A stretch of DNA of 43,363 nucleotides from Nodosilinea sp. LEGE 06152. GTDB taxonomy: Bacteria > Cyanobacteriota > Cyanobacteriia > Phormidesmidales > Phormidesmidaceae. The position numbers and the translations under genes are program-made. Below the pieces are notes generated by a model that searched no databases, was not told the origin of the DNA, and saw only the letters and a list, made by a program, of their open reading frames with translations. The stretch lies in NCBI RefSeq assembly GCF_015207525.1, contig NZ_JADEWR010000019.1:45396-88758 (forward strand). The letters are read 5' to 3'. Below are positions 33,883 to 41,894 of the stretch, piece after piece. The stretch's first letter is position 1; the number at the start of each line of letters is the position of its first letter.

Positions 33883-36486
33883 CTATAATCTGGGGTCAAC
33901 TGGCTCGCTCTCCAGCGCTAAAACTCCAAAAACACATTCGTGGACCTGGCGCAGTGGGGCACCAGCGACGAACCGCTCCAGAGCTTCAATGCCGAGGGCA
34001 AACTCTCGCAACGCCAGCGATCGCTTCTTAGACAACCCCCGCTGCCGCAGGCGCTCCAAATTCTCGGGTGTGGAATATTCAGGCCCGTAGATGATGCGTA
34101 GGTAGTCTTGACCCCGGCATTTTACCGCCGGTTGTACTAACCCCTTGGCGGTGTGGCTAACGAACTCTATGGGCTTGACCACCATGCCCTCGCCGCCGCT
34201 GGCGGTGCGATCGCACCACCAGTCAATGCTGTTCGACTGGCTGGCGGCATCATTTAGATCGACTACGTGGTACGGGGTAGCTAGCAGGAGATCGGGGTCG
34301 CTTTGGCAGAATTGGGCGATCTGCTGCATGTGCCAGGTATGGGTTTTATCGGTGTGCACGGCCCCCTCGGTGGCCAAAATATGAAAGGGCGCGAGTTTGA
34401 GATCGGCAATGGAGGTGACCGGCCAGCAGTAGCGGCGATAGGCATCGACATACTGGTGGGCGAGCTGCTGGCGCTGCTGGCAGTAGGGTAGCAGCGCACC
34501 GACATCGACCCCGCGATCGCTGGCCTGCTGCAACTGGGCCACCGCCTGGCTCAGGGCCTGGTTGGCCGCTGCCCCCACCGCCGCATACTGCTGGCGCAGC
34601 AGCCCCTGGGCTTTCACCGACCAGGGCATCAGCTCACAGTCGAGGCAGACCCAGTCGGTTTGCAGCTGCTCCCAAAGGCCGCTGCTGGTCAGGGCGGCAT
34701 TCAGGCGGGCTAGCAGCTCGGCTTCCAGGGCGGGGTCGGTAAAGAACCGGCGACCGGTACGGGTGTAGCAGATGCCGATGCCTTCATCTGAGACGCCAAA
34801 GCGGCGGTGAGCCACGGCTTCGTCGCGGCAGACGATCACCACCGCTCGTGACCCCATGTGCTTTTCTTCGCAGACGACGGAGGTGATGCCCAACTGCTGG
34901 TAGTAGGCAAAGGCCTCGGTCGGGTACTCCAGGTAGCCGGGGTGTTTGGAGGTGGCTACGGGAGACATGGTGGGCGGCAGATAGATTAGCCATTTAGGGT
35001 TGGCGGCGAAGCGGCTCATCACCTCTAGGGCGGCGATCGCATTCTCATCGCGAATCGTGACCTGCCGCTGGAGGCGAGTTGAAATGAGCCGTTTGCCTAG
35101 CACGTCGGCAATGTCGAGCAGGTCGTCGTGCTGCTGCTGGGCCGTGAGCGGGGGGGCGGCGATTGTCCGGACACCCGCCGGGGCGGCCAGGGGCTTGACA
35201 GGTTCGCAGTAGACGCGCTGGGCCGGGATGCTGACCAAGGTTTTTTCGGGATAGCGCAGGGCCGTCAGCTGACCGCCGAAGACGCAGCCGGTATCGATGT
35301 CGATGGTTTGATTTAGCCACTCGGCGGTGGGGACGGGAGTGTGCCCGTAGACAACCATGGCCTGGCCCCGATATTCTGCGGCCCAGTTGTAGCGGACGGG
35401 TAGGCCAAATTCGTCGATTTCGCCTGTGGTTTCGCCGTAGAGGGCAAACTCTCGCACGTAGCCCGAGCCCCGCCCCTGTAGCTCGGCCTTCATACCGGCA
35501 TGGGCGACGACAAGACGGCCGTCATCGAGCACCAAATGGCTAATCAGGGCGTCTAAAAACTGGCGCATGGCCGCGATCGCCTCATCCCGCTGATCACTGG
35601 GCAGGGCATCAATTTCTGCCAGGGTTTGCTCTAGGCCGTGGTTGACTTTGACATTCTTGCCCTTCAGCTTGCGCAACAGTTTCATGTCGTGGTTGCCCGG
35701 CACGCAGAGAGCCGTGTCTGCGGCGACCATATTGTGCACCAGCCGCAAGGTGTCTAAGCTGCGCGGCCCGCGATCGACCAGGTCGCCCAGAAAGACGGCC
35801 CTGCGCCCCTCAGGGTGGCGGTAGGTGGGGAACTGCCAGAAGGGAGCATCGGCCTGCTCGGTCTCAACCGCTCGATAGCCAAGGGTTTCTAGAAGCTGCT
35901 CTAGCTCATCGCAGCAGCCGTGCACATCGCCGATGATGTCAAACGGTCCCCGTTCGGCCTTGCGGTTCGTCCAGAGGGGCTGCCGTTCGATGGTTGCCGA
36001 GTCAATATCCTCTAGGGAATTCAGCTCATAAATGTGGCGAAACCCTTCCCGCTTTAGCGATCGCAGCGATCGCCGCAAATTTTGCACGTGGCGCTGCACC
36101 ACGTGGGCACCAAACTGGCGATCGGGGCGCTGCTGATTGCGATCGCTGCACAACCGCTCGGGCAAATTCAGCACGATGGCGACGGGAATGCAGTGGTACT
36201 GCCGGGCCAGGGCAATTAAGGGTTTGCGGTCCTGGGGCTGCACATTGGTAGCATCTACCACCGTCAGTCGGCCAGCCGCCAGCCGTTTGGCGGCAATGTA
36301 GTGCAGCACCTCAAAGGCATCGCGACTGGCGGCCTGGTTATTTTCATCGTCTGAGACCAGCCCCCGAAAGGTGTCGGAGGACAGGACTTCTGTAGGCAGA
36401 AAGTGGCGGCGAGCAAAGGTCGATTTACCAGACCCCGAGGCACCCACCAGCACCACCAGCGCCAGTTCAGGAATTGTGATGTTCAT
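33883..36486 (-). CDS. pnkp: Polynucleotide kinase-phosphatase-ligase of the bacterial RNA repair system
   Basis: The 867-residue protein has the three modules of bacterial Pnkp in order. The kinase (about 1-170) has the P-loop GASGSGKST (15-23) and phosphorylates 5'-OH RNA ends. The metallophosphoesterase (about 181-420) has DVHG (187-190), GDLVDRG (234-240), GNHD (264-267) and a late GHT motif, and removes 2',3'-cyclic phosphate or 3'-phosphate. The adenylyltransferase/ligase (about 500-867) has Lys542 in EEKHMGSR as the AMP-accepting residue and GEGMVVKP as a later motif. The size matches the Clostridium thermocellum enzyme (about 870). The start overlaps the hen1 stop by 4 nt (ATGA), so the two are translationally coupled. 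It should repair RNA cut by ribotoxins; no toxin gene is seen nearby. Confidence 0.96.
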   Translation of the reverse strand: MNITIPELALVVLVGASGSGKSTFARRHFLPTEVLSSDTFRGLVSDDENNQAASRDAFEVLHYIAAKRLAAGRLTVVDATNVQPQDRKPLIALARQYHCIPVAIVLNLPERLCSDRNQQRPDRQFGAHVVQRHVQNLRRSLRSLKREGFRHIYELNSLEDIDSATIERQPLWTNRKAERGPFDIIGDVHGCCDELEQLLETLGYRAVETEQADAPFWQFPTYRHPEGRRAVFLGDLVDRGPRSLDTLRLVHNMVAADTALCVPGNHDMKLLRKLKGKNVKVNHGLEQTLAEIDALPSDQRDEAIAAMRQFLDALISHLVLDDGRLVVAHAGMKAELQGRGSGYVREFALYGETTGEIDEFGLPVRYNWAAEYRGQAMVVYGHTPVPTAEWLNQTIDIDTGCVFGGQLTALRYPEKTLVSIPAQRVYCEPVKPLAAPAGVRTIAAPPLTAQQQHDDLLDIADVLGKRLISTRLQRQVTIRDENAIAALEVMSRFAANPKWLIYLPPTMSPVATSKHPGYLEYPTEAFAYYQQLGITSVVCEEKHMGSRAVVIVCRDEAVAHRRFGVSDEGIGICYTRTGRRFFTDPALEAELLARLNAALTSSGLWEQLQTDWVCLDCELMPWSVKAQGLLRQQYAAVGAAANQALSQAVAQLQQASDRGVDVGALLPYCQQRQQLAHQYVDAYRRYCWPVTSIADLKLAPFHILATEGAVHTDKTHTWHMQQIAQFCQSDPDLLLATPYHVVDLNDAASQSNSIDWWCDRTASGGEGMVVKPIEFVSHTAKGLVQPAVKCRGQDYLRIIYGPEYSTPENLERLRQRGLSKKRSLALREFALGIEALERFVAGAPLRQVHECVFGVLALESEPVDPRL

Positions 36487-37865
36487 CGTTCAAATACTCC
36501 CATCTGTGTCGGGGTGCCCACGGCGAGGTCTTCTGCACCAATGCCGTGAAACTGGACCCTGTACCCAAACCGCTCGGCCACCTGGGTTGCCCAGGTCTGA
36601 AATTCTGCCCTTGTCCACTCAAAGCGGTGGTCTGAATGGCGCAGGGTGCCAGCGGGCAGCCCGGCAAACCGGGAGTTGTACTCAATATTGGGCGTCGTGA
36701 TAATTACCACTTGAGGCCGCGCAAACTCAAACAACACCCGTTCTAACGAGGCCAGACGATCGGGGTCGAGATGCTCGATCACCTCTACAACGGTGGCCGC
36801 ATCGAACCCGCTCAACCGTTCGTCCCGATAGGTGAGCGAACCCTGAAACAGGTTCAGCCGCGATCGCTGCGTGGGCGAAAAAAAGCCTCGCTCTAGCCGC
36901 TCCTGAGCCCGTTCGAGCGCTCGATGGGAGACATCGACCCCGGCAATGTGCTCGAAGCCGGGGTCTTTGAGCAGCGATCGCAGCAGCTTGCCCTCGCCAC
37001 AGCCCAGATCGACCACCCGTTTCGCACCGCTCGCCTTAAGGGCCGCCACCACCGCCGCCATGCGCTGCTGGTTGAGGCTGATCGGCTGTTCGAGCTGTTC
37101 TTCTGCCTGAGCCTGAGGGGCCTCTTCTGCATCGGGGTCAGGGCGATCGCCCTCGCTCAGCTGCTCTAGCGCCAGTCGGGTTAGCTGCCGCTGCTGCTTG
37201 AGATAGCGTCGGGTAATGGTTTCGCGAGCCGGATGGTGGCTGAGCCAGCCGCTGCCGTGGCGCAGGAGCTTTTCGACTTCCTCATCGCCGACCCAGTAGT
37301 GCTTCTCGTCATCCAGCACCGGAATCAGCACGTAGAGATGACTCAGCAGATCGGCCAGGCGAACGGTGTGGTGCAGATTCACCGCAAAATACGGGCTATT
37401 TCCCCAGTCGGGAAACTGGTCATCTAACGGTAGCGGTTGGGCCGTAACTTCATAGCCCAGGGGTTCAAACAACTGCCGCAAAACCGCCTCGCCGCCGCGA
37501 CAGGGTAAGACCGGCAGGCTAACGGTCAACGGAATGGCCGTTGCAACCAGCTCTGGACGTTGGTTACACTGCCCGGCTAGAGCGGTGCCAAACACCTTGG
37601 CGATCGCCACACTCAAAAACGAGGAGGCCACGTAGGGGCGGTCGTTGACGTACTGCTCTAGGGATGTTGACTTGCCCCGCACCAGCCCCACCGGGTCGAT
37701 GTCTAGCATTAAAGCGGCTGTACAGCGCTCTGCCCCCGCCTCGGGGTAGAAAACAAACGCCTGGCCAAAGGACATCGGAAAAGCCTGGCAGCGATCGGGG
37801 TGTTTGTGGAGCAGATAGCCCAGATCGGTAGCAGGCCCATAGGTTGTGGTCAGGGTGAGCAGCAT
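36483..37865 (-). CDS. hen1: 3'-terminal RNA ribose 2'-O-methyltransferase Hen1
   Basis: A 460-residue protein with an N-terminal Hen1-specific domain (about 1-240), which in known systems activates the Pnkp ligase, an acidic linker (about 238-262), and a C-terminal SAM methyltransferase. The SAM loop is DLGCGEG (286-292). The metal centre known from plant HEN1 is intact: Glu361, Glu364 and His365 in EVIEHL, and His413 in DHRFEWTR. It 2'-O-methylates the broken RNA 3' end before ligation so that the repaired site resists re-cleavage. The gene starts at the ATG at 37865 and overlaps pnkp by 4 nt. Roughly 240 bases separate it from the MFS gene end, so the operon probably has its own promoter there. 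Confidence 0.96.
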   Translation of the reverse strand: MLLTLTTTYGPATDLGYLLHKHPDRCQAFPMSFGQAFVFYPEAGAERCTAALMLDIDPVGLVRGKSTSLEQYVNDRPYVASSFLSVAIAKVFGTALAGQCNQRPELVATAIPLTVSLPVLPCRGGEAVLRQLFEPLGYEVTAQPLPLDDQFPDWGNSPYFAVNLHHTVRLADLLSHLYVLIPVLDDEKHYWVGDEEVEKLLRHGSGWLSHHPARETITRRYLKQQRQLTRLALEQLSEGDRPDPDAEEAPQAQAEEQLEQPISLNQQRMAAVVAALKASGAKRVVDLGCGEGKLLRSLLKDPGFEHIAGVDVSHRALERAQERLERGFFSPTQRSRLNLFQGSLTYRDERLSGFDAATVVEVIEHLDPDRLASLERVLFEFARPQVVIITTPNIEYNSRFAGLPAGTLRHSDHRFEWTRAEFQTWATQVAERFGYRVQFHGIGAEDLAVGTPTQMGVFER

Positions 37866-38105
37866 GAGTGGTTTCTTAAATGGGTCGCGGGCGATCGCGT
37901 TTCAAAACAGCACAGGCCAGAGCAACACTCTCTAGCCCAGGATAGTGCCGGAATAGGCTCTAGCCTGAGGTCGTCAACTATCTTAGCCCTGGCCTTAATA
38001 CCTAAAAGATTCCCCTTTTTATTCCTTTAGTTCCCAAGGTTTGGTTCAGAGATGTGGTCAACGGCTATTTAAGCCTGACTGGAATCAGTACGCCGTGCGA
38101 ACGTC

Positions 38106-39440
38106 TCATACCGACTTCCCAGCCTCAAGCTGAACCGTATCGGCGTAGCGCCGCTGGTAACCTGCCGATAGATTGCGGTAGGCGCGCGATCGCATCGCCA
38201 GCACCGTCACCACCAGCCCCACCAGACCCGTTAGGGTAAACAACAGCGCAATGCCGCGATCGGTGCCCGTGCCAAACCAGGGGCCAATCAAATCGACCCC
38301 GGCCCCGGTGGTCATAAAGGGAATAAACAAAAACTGGGCGATCGGGCCAATCATAAATGCCGTGAGCGGAGAGGCCGCCTGCTCAATACTTTGGGCAAAG
38401 CCAAACACCCGTCCCTGACGCTCCAGCGGAATCATCGTCTGCAAGATCAGTTGCTCTGAGGCTTCGACCACAGGAATGAGGCACAGGTACACCAGCAACC
38501 CCACCGCCAGCAAAATAATCGACGGCTGAATCGTGAAGCCCATCGCTACTATCCACATCACAATGTTGGATAAAAACATGGTGCGCAGGGGGCTTTTGCC
38601 CAACCCAAATCGAGCCACCCCCAGCCCGCCCACAATAAACCCCAGACTCAAAACTCCCCACACAATGCCCCAAACCTGCACCGACACCAGCGATAACCCA
38701 TAGGCATCCATCAGCGACATAAAGACGCCGCCCAAAAAGTTGTTGAAGCAGTTGAAAAAGATCAGCGCAAATAAGCCCGGCACCAGACGAATCACCTGAA
38801 TCGTGCCTCGAATATCAACGTGATCAGATTTCGCCCCGGTCTTAACAATTCGCTGTTCAGGAATAGCGATCGTGCACAAATGAAGAATGGTCAGGACGGT
38901 GAGCGCGATCGCCATCACCAGCATCCAATACATACCCAAAAAACCGATCGCCAGTCCGCTGACGACCGAAGCTCCCAAAAAGGCTACGCCGTTGATGGTG
39001 CCTACTAAACCATTAGCTTTGTCGCGTTCTGCTTCAGCAATCAGTATTGTGACCAGGGTTGGCAGGGCGATGGTGCGCAGGTTGCCGGCGATCGTCCCCA
39101 TCAGCGCCAGAACAATAAATCCCCACAGCATGGCGCTAGACGCGTCGGCAAAAACAGCCGCTGGCGTAGATGCGTAAATCAGGTAGGCGAGAGCGTACAT
39201 CACCAGCGAACCAACGCTGGAAATCAGCAGGGATATCTTTTTGCGGTAGCGATCGACCAGCGAGCCCAAGAAAAAGCCGGAAACAGCGACGGTGACTAGA
39301 TATATTCCAGCCATCACCGAGGTCGCCAGCACCGACTGAGTTTGCAGGTAAACCCAAAACGTGATTCCAAACCAAACCAGGGTGTTGGTTAGGATTGCCA
39401 CCAATGAGTTGGCCAAAATTTCGTAAAAAACGGGTTTCAT
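38106..39440 (-). CDS. MFS transporter (DHA3/permease-like)
   Basis: The 444-residue protein is strongly hydrophobic with about 12 membrane segments and the loop 2-3 signature GSLVDRYRKK (about 58-67) of major facilitator proteins. The N-terminus (MKPVFYEILANSLVAILTN) fits the MFS_3/DHA3 group, which includes macrolide and siderophore exporters. Substrate is not predictable. The ATG at 39440 begins right where the first span starts. The gene is on the same strand as hen1-pnkp, 240 bases before hen1. Its upstream gap contains a hairpin (39488-39508) and an operator-like dyad (39697-39714), so it may be under local repressor control. Confidence 0.85.
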   Translation of the reverse strand: MKPVFYEILANSLVAILTNTLVWFGITFWVYLQTQSVLATSVMAGIYLVTVAVSGFFLGSLVDRYRKKISLLISSVGSLVMYALAYLIYASTPAAVFADASSAMLWGFIVLALMGTIAGNLRTIALPTLVTILIAEAERDKANGLVGTINGVAFLGASVVSGLAIGFLGMYWMLVMAIALTVLTILHLCTIAIPEQRIVKTGAKSDHVDIRGTIQVIRLVPGLFALIFFNCFNNFLGGVFMSLMDAYGLSLVSVQVWGIVWGVLSLGFIVGGLGVARFGLGKSPLRTMFLSNIVMWIVAMGFTIQPSIILLAVGLLVYLCLIPVVEASEQLILQTMIPLERQGRVFGFAQSIEQAASPLTAFMIGPIAQFLFIPFMTTGAGVDLIGPWFGTGTDRGIALLFTLTGLVGLVVTVLAMRSRAYRNLSAGYQRRYADTVQLEAGKSV

Positions 39441-39641
39441 TCAATACTGCAGGTAGAAATTTGAGAATGGCACTGATTTAAAGCACAGCGTCTCTACCGG
39501 TGAGACGCCTGACCTACACAGCATGATTCATGGCGGCTCGCTAGGTGGCGATCGCAGCCAGCGCTGCGACGTTAGGACTATTCTCTATCAAGCCCGTGGG
39601 TGTGCGCCCGAAGGCTTGAAGTAACCCACCTGGTTGTAGCA
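39441..39641. other. Leader region of the MFS gene
   Basis: Non-coding. It holds a hairpin (39488-39508) that lies 48 nt or more upstream of the MFS start on the minus strand. Otherwise I see no reading frame or known element. Confidence 0.4.
39488..39508. repeat. GCGTCTC/GAGACGC hairpin
   Basis: GCGTCTC (39488-39494) and GAGACGC (39502-39508) pair perfectly around TACCGGT. It resembles the GTAGAGACG-type palindromes scattered in cyanobacterial genomes, from memory. It would be in the mRNA leader of the MFS gene. Confidence 0.45.
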
Positions 39642-39830
39642 TCAAACCACTCTTGAGCTAAGGTCTGTGGGTCTCAGAAAACTTCTCCAACAAATTTGTA
39701 GTATATATGCTACATCGTAGTGCCGCAAGCTTTTTGTCGGTTTGCTCATTGAGCCGGAGGTGTCATCCACTGCACCTGATGCAGACACATCATCGACGTT
39801 AAGCGAAATCGCCGAAGCTGTAATGTTCAT
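39642..39830 (-). pseudogene. 5' remnant of a VOC/glyoxalase-family gene
   Basis: The 62-codon frame begins MNITASAISLNVDDVSAS, which I recognise as the usual N-terminus of a VOC (glyoxalase/bleomycin-resistance fold) protein. After about residue 17 the similarity ends and the rest looks random. A strong AAGGAG lies just upstream of the ATG, so the start site is intact while the body is gone. The likely cause is a deletion that removed the gene after codon ~17. A novel short peptide cannot be excluded. A complete VOC gene of a different subtype exists at 41522. Confidence 0.55.
39697..39714. promoter_or_regulatory. Operator-like dyad
   Basis: TGTAGTATATATGCTACA is an 18-bp near-perfect palindrome with one mismatched pair. 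On the minus strand it contains the -10-like TATACT. The TGTA...TACA ends resemble PadR-type operators, though no such regulator is in the window. It lies inside the VOC remnant frame and could drive the MFS gene 257 bases downstream. Confidence 0.4.
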
Positions 39831-39907
39831 AGTTTCTCCTTGGGGGGCTGGTTGCGATCGCCGCCACTGTGGCCGCTAACTCAATCGGTGCCCCTATACA
39901 TGAATAG

Positions 39908-40411
39908 TCAGTACCCCTGGAGGCGTAATGCTTCAATCATGTCCGCCATGCTCTGCTCCACAGACCGACCTGCGGTGTCAATCACAATCGGGGCCATGGG
40001 CCACGGTTCGTAGGTTCGACAGAGCACGTCTTGCCAGGTCGGGAGCTTTAAGCCAGCAATGTCGGTCGTTCTAGATTTGACTCGGGTCCGGTGCTCCTCG
40101 CTATCCGAGCAGATAATCTCAATCTCTACAAACGGGCGATTGGCCAAAACGGCAGTTTCACGCCAGGCCATCCGTGTGATATCTAACGGATTGACGGAAT
40201 CTGTCACTACATCTAGCCCCAAGCGCAGATTCTCCAACGCTATGCCGTAGGCCACCCCATAGCCCTGAGGGCCAATATCGTCGATACCTGCCCTTCTAAT
40301 CGCCTGCTCAATCGTATCAATGCGCAGGTAAACCGCCCCCCGCTGACTAGCTAGCCTAGACGCCAGCGACGATTTTCCAGTTCCTGGGAGACCGCCGAAA
40401 ATGTAAAGCAT
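39908..40411 (-). CDS. Small P-loop kinase-like ATPase (AAA_33 type)
   Basis: 167 residues from the ATG at 40411; a GTG at 40432 would add seven residues before the conserved start MLYIFGGLPGTGKSS. The P-loop GGLPGTGKS is at about 6-14. A DxS/DSVNP Walker B-like segment lies in the middle, and CRTYEPW near 145 is typical of this family of predicted kinases, whose members phosphorylate small molecules such as antibiotics or nucleosides. The substrate is unknown. It stands alone in a small-gene region, 78 bases from the VOC remnant. The gap upstream contains a repeat core at 40493-40518. Confidence 0.78.
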   Translation of the reverse strand: MLYIFGGLPGTGKSSLASRLASQRGAVYLRIDTIEQAIRRAGIDDIGPQGYGVAYGIALENLRLGLDVVTDSVNPLDITRMAWRETAVLANRPFVEIEIICSDSEEHRTRVKSRTTDIAGLKLPTWQDVLCRTYEPWPMAPIVIDTAGRSVEQSMADMIEALRLQGY

Positions 40412-40492
40412 GGGTTGTTGCCTAAACTTCACGGCTCTAATCGTGTTTTAGCTCATAGTTGAAGACGACAATTTCGAAGGCTCCGGTCTAGC

Positions 40493-40518
40493 GTAGGTGG
40501 GCAATGGCACTGCCCGCC
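40493..40518. repeat. GTGGGCA...TGCCCGCC repeat core
   Basis: GTAGGTGGGCAATGGCACTGCC plus CGCC carries the same GGTGGGCA/TGCCC core as the 3396 and 9391 repeats but with an insertion and without their flanks. It lies in the gap between the kinase and DUF1579 genes. Confidence 0.4.
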
Positions 40519-40550
40519 AGCTTTAATGCAGTGCCAGTCCACCTTACGGT

Positions 40551-41078
40551 TCAAGCCTGGGGTTTGAGTAATTGGCGGTGGTAGTTTGCTGTCATAAACT
40601 GCTGCCACTCGCCGTCGCTAGTTAGGTAAAAGGAGGTCAGTACTCGGTGATCAGGATGCTTGAATTCGATCACGTCTTTGTACTGGCTCATTTCGGCTTC
40701 GCCATTCATGGCCGGGCCTTCAGAATGCAGGGTGAGCACCCGTTCGGCGGCGTCGAGTTCGCCGTCGTAGACCCAGAGATGGGGCATTATCGACCCCACC
40801 CAGGTGCCGACAAAGCGCTGCTTTTGCGGGTTGTAGCCCAGGGTCATGATGGTGGTGGCCATGGTGCCACACATTTCGCCCTGGCCTTCGGCGACCACCC
40901 AGAGGTCACCCAAGGATTTTACGCTCTCTGTTCCGGTGGATTTTTCTAGAGGCCGATCGGGCTCTGTTATCCCTTCAATCTCATGGGTCCACTCGCCTAC
41001 CAGTTGTTGAAGCCACTGGTGTTCTTTAGTGGGCTGTTCTACTGCGGGCGAGGGTTGTTGCAGGTCTGTTGTTGTCAT
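40551..41078 (-). CDS. DUF1579-family protein
   Basis: A 175-residue protein with the DUF1579 layout, a lipocalin-like beta-barrel: LQQLVGEWTHEIEG at the start, LGDLWVVAEGQGEMCG in the middle, MTLGYNPQKQRFVGTWVGS, and a C-terminal MTANYHR. The function of the family is unknown; small-molecule binding is suggested by the fold. A start at ATG 41078 follows a GTGGAG sequence. The VOC gene ends 42 nt upstream on the same strand, and this DUF1579-VOC pairing is common, so a shared transcript is likely. Confidence 0.8.
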   Translation of the reverse strand: MTTTDLQQPSPAVEQPTKEHQWLQQLVGEWTHEIEGITEPDRPLEKSTGTESVKSLGDLWVVAEGQGEMCGTMATTIMTLGYNPQKQRFVGTWVGSIMPHLWVYDGELDAAERVLTLHSEGPAMNGEAEMSQYKDVIEFKHPDHRVLTSFYLTSDGEWQQFMTANYHRQLLKPQA

Positions 41079-41120
41079 GGTTTTGCTCCACTTACATCAC
41101 ATTGCGCTGGCGCTATTGAA

Positions 41121-41522
41121 CTACTCGCAGTTGATCATCCAGGGAGTGCCAAATTTGTCGACGACCATGCCAAACCGCTGCGCCCAGAAGGTTTTTTCTA
41201 GGGGCATTTGAATGGTGCCGTCTGCGGCTAGGGCTTGAAAGATATGCTCGGCTTTATCTGGGTCGGAAATTTGCAGGGAAACTGAAAAGCCTTTGGGCGC
41301 GTCGTACTGTTCAGGGGGGCAGTCAGATCCCATGATCGCCCAGTTGCCCAAAGTCAGCTGGGTGTGCATGATTTTTTGCGCAAATTCGGGGGGTACGGCG
41401 GCCTCGGCGGGGGAGCCAGCGAAGGTCATCATATCGTCTAACTCTCCCCCTAAGACCTGGTGGTAAAACCTGAAGGCGGCTTCGCACTGACCATCGAACA
41501 TCAGGTAAGGATTGACTTGCAT
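41121..41522 (-). CDS. VOC-family protein (PhnB-like)
   Basis: 133 residues from the ATG at 41522, which has GAGGAAAG just upstream. A frame reaching 41615 would add 31 residues with no homology. The protein begins MQVNPYLMFDGQCEAAFRFYHQVLGGE, the hallmark of PhnB-like VOC proteins, and ends with FGMVVDKFGTPWMINCE. The fold is a paired beta-alpha-beta-beta-beta unit. Metal-binding residues are not clearly retained as in true glyoxalases, and most relatives have unknown roles. It is followed by the DUF1579 gene on the same strand. Confidence 0.85.
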   Translation of the reverse strand: MQVNPYLMFDGQCEAAFRFYHQVLGGELDDMMTFAGSPAEAAVPPEFAQKIMHTQLTLGNWAIMGSDCPPEQYDAPKGFSVSLQISDPDKAEHIFQALAADGTIQMPLEKTFWAQRFGMVVDKFGTPWMINCE

Positions 41523-41894
41523 AGCGCTTTCCTCAAATAGAACAGCTACATCAAACGGATGTGAACGGCTCAGGACACCTCTTGGGCTGTCAGAGCGGAT
41601 AGGGACAACGCTCATCCCTGGCTCTATCCATTAGTCGAACGGCAGGACACGAAATCGACAGAGCGGTCAATGTTTTCCTTAATTAATTCGTTGCGCAGGC
41701 GGGTGGCGCAGAGCAGCGCGCTTGCACAGATAGGACCTCAACCCCGCCGATGGCCTCAGCTGCTGGGGGCTGTAGGGGCGATCGCGTGGAAACCTTGATC
41801 GAAAAATTTTTCAATTGTTTCCTGGTTGACTTGAAAATATTTTGAATTCCTAGATAGTGGTAGCACTCTATACTAATAAGCGGCTACCACAACC
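41523..41894. other. Divergent intergenic region before the TPR gene
   Basis: About 370 bases between the VOC gene and the TPR gene, with no convincing reading frame. TATACT at 41869-41874 could be a -10 for the TPR gene; TTGAAT at 41842-41847 is a weak -35 with too long a spacer. The AT-rich last 80 bases contrast with the GC-rich rest. Confidence 0.35.

Noticed and set aside
33883..37865. Toxin-antitoxin or phage-defence island around hen1-pnkp
   Set aside because: No nuclease, toxin or other defence gene is seen beside the pair; the neighbours are a cyclase and an MFS transporter.
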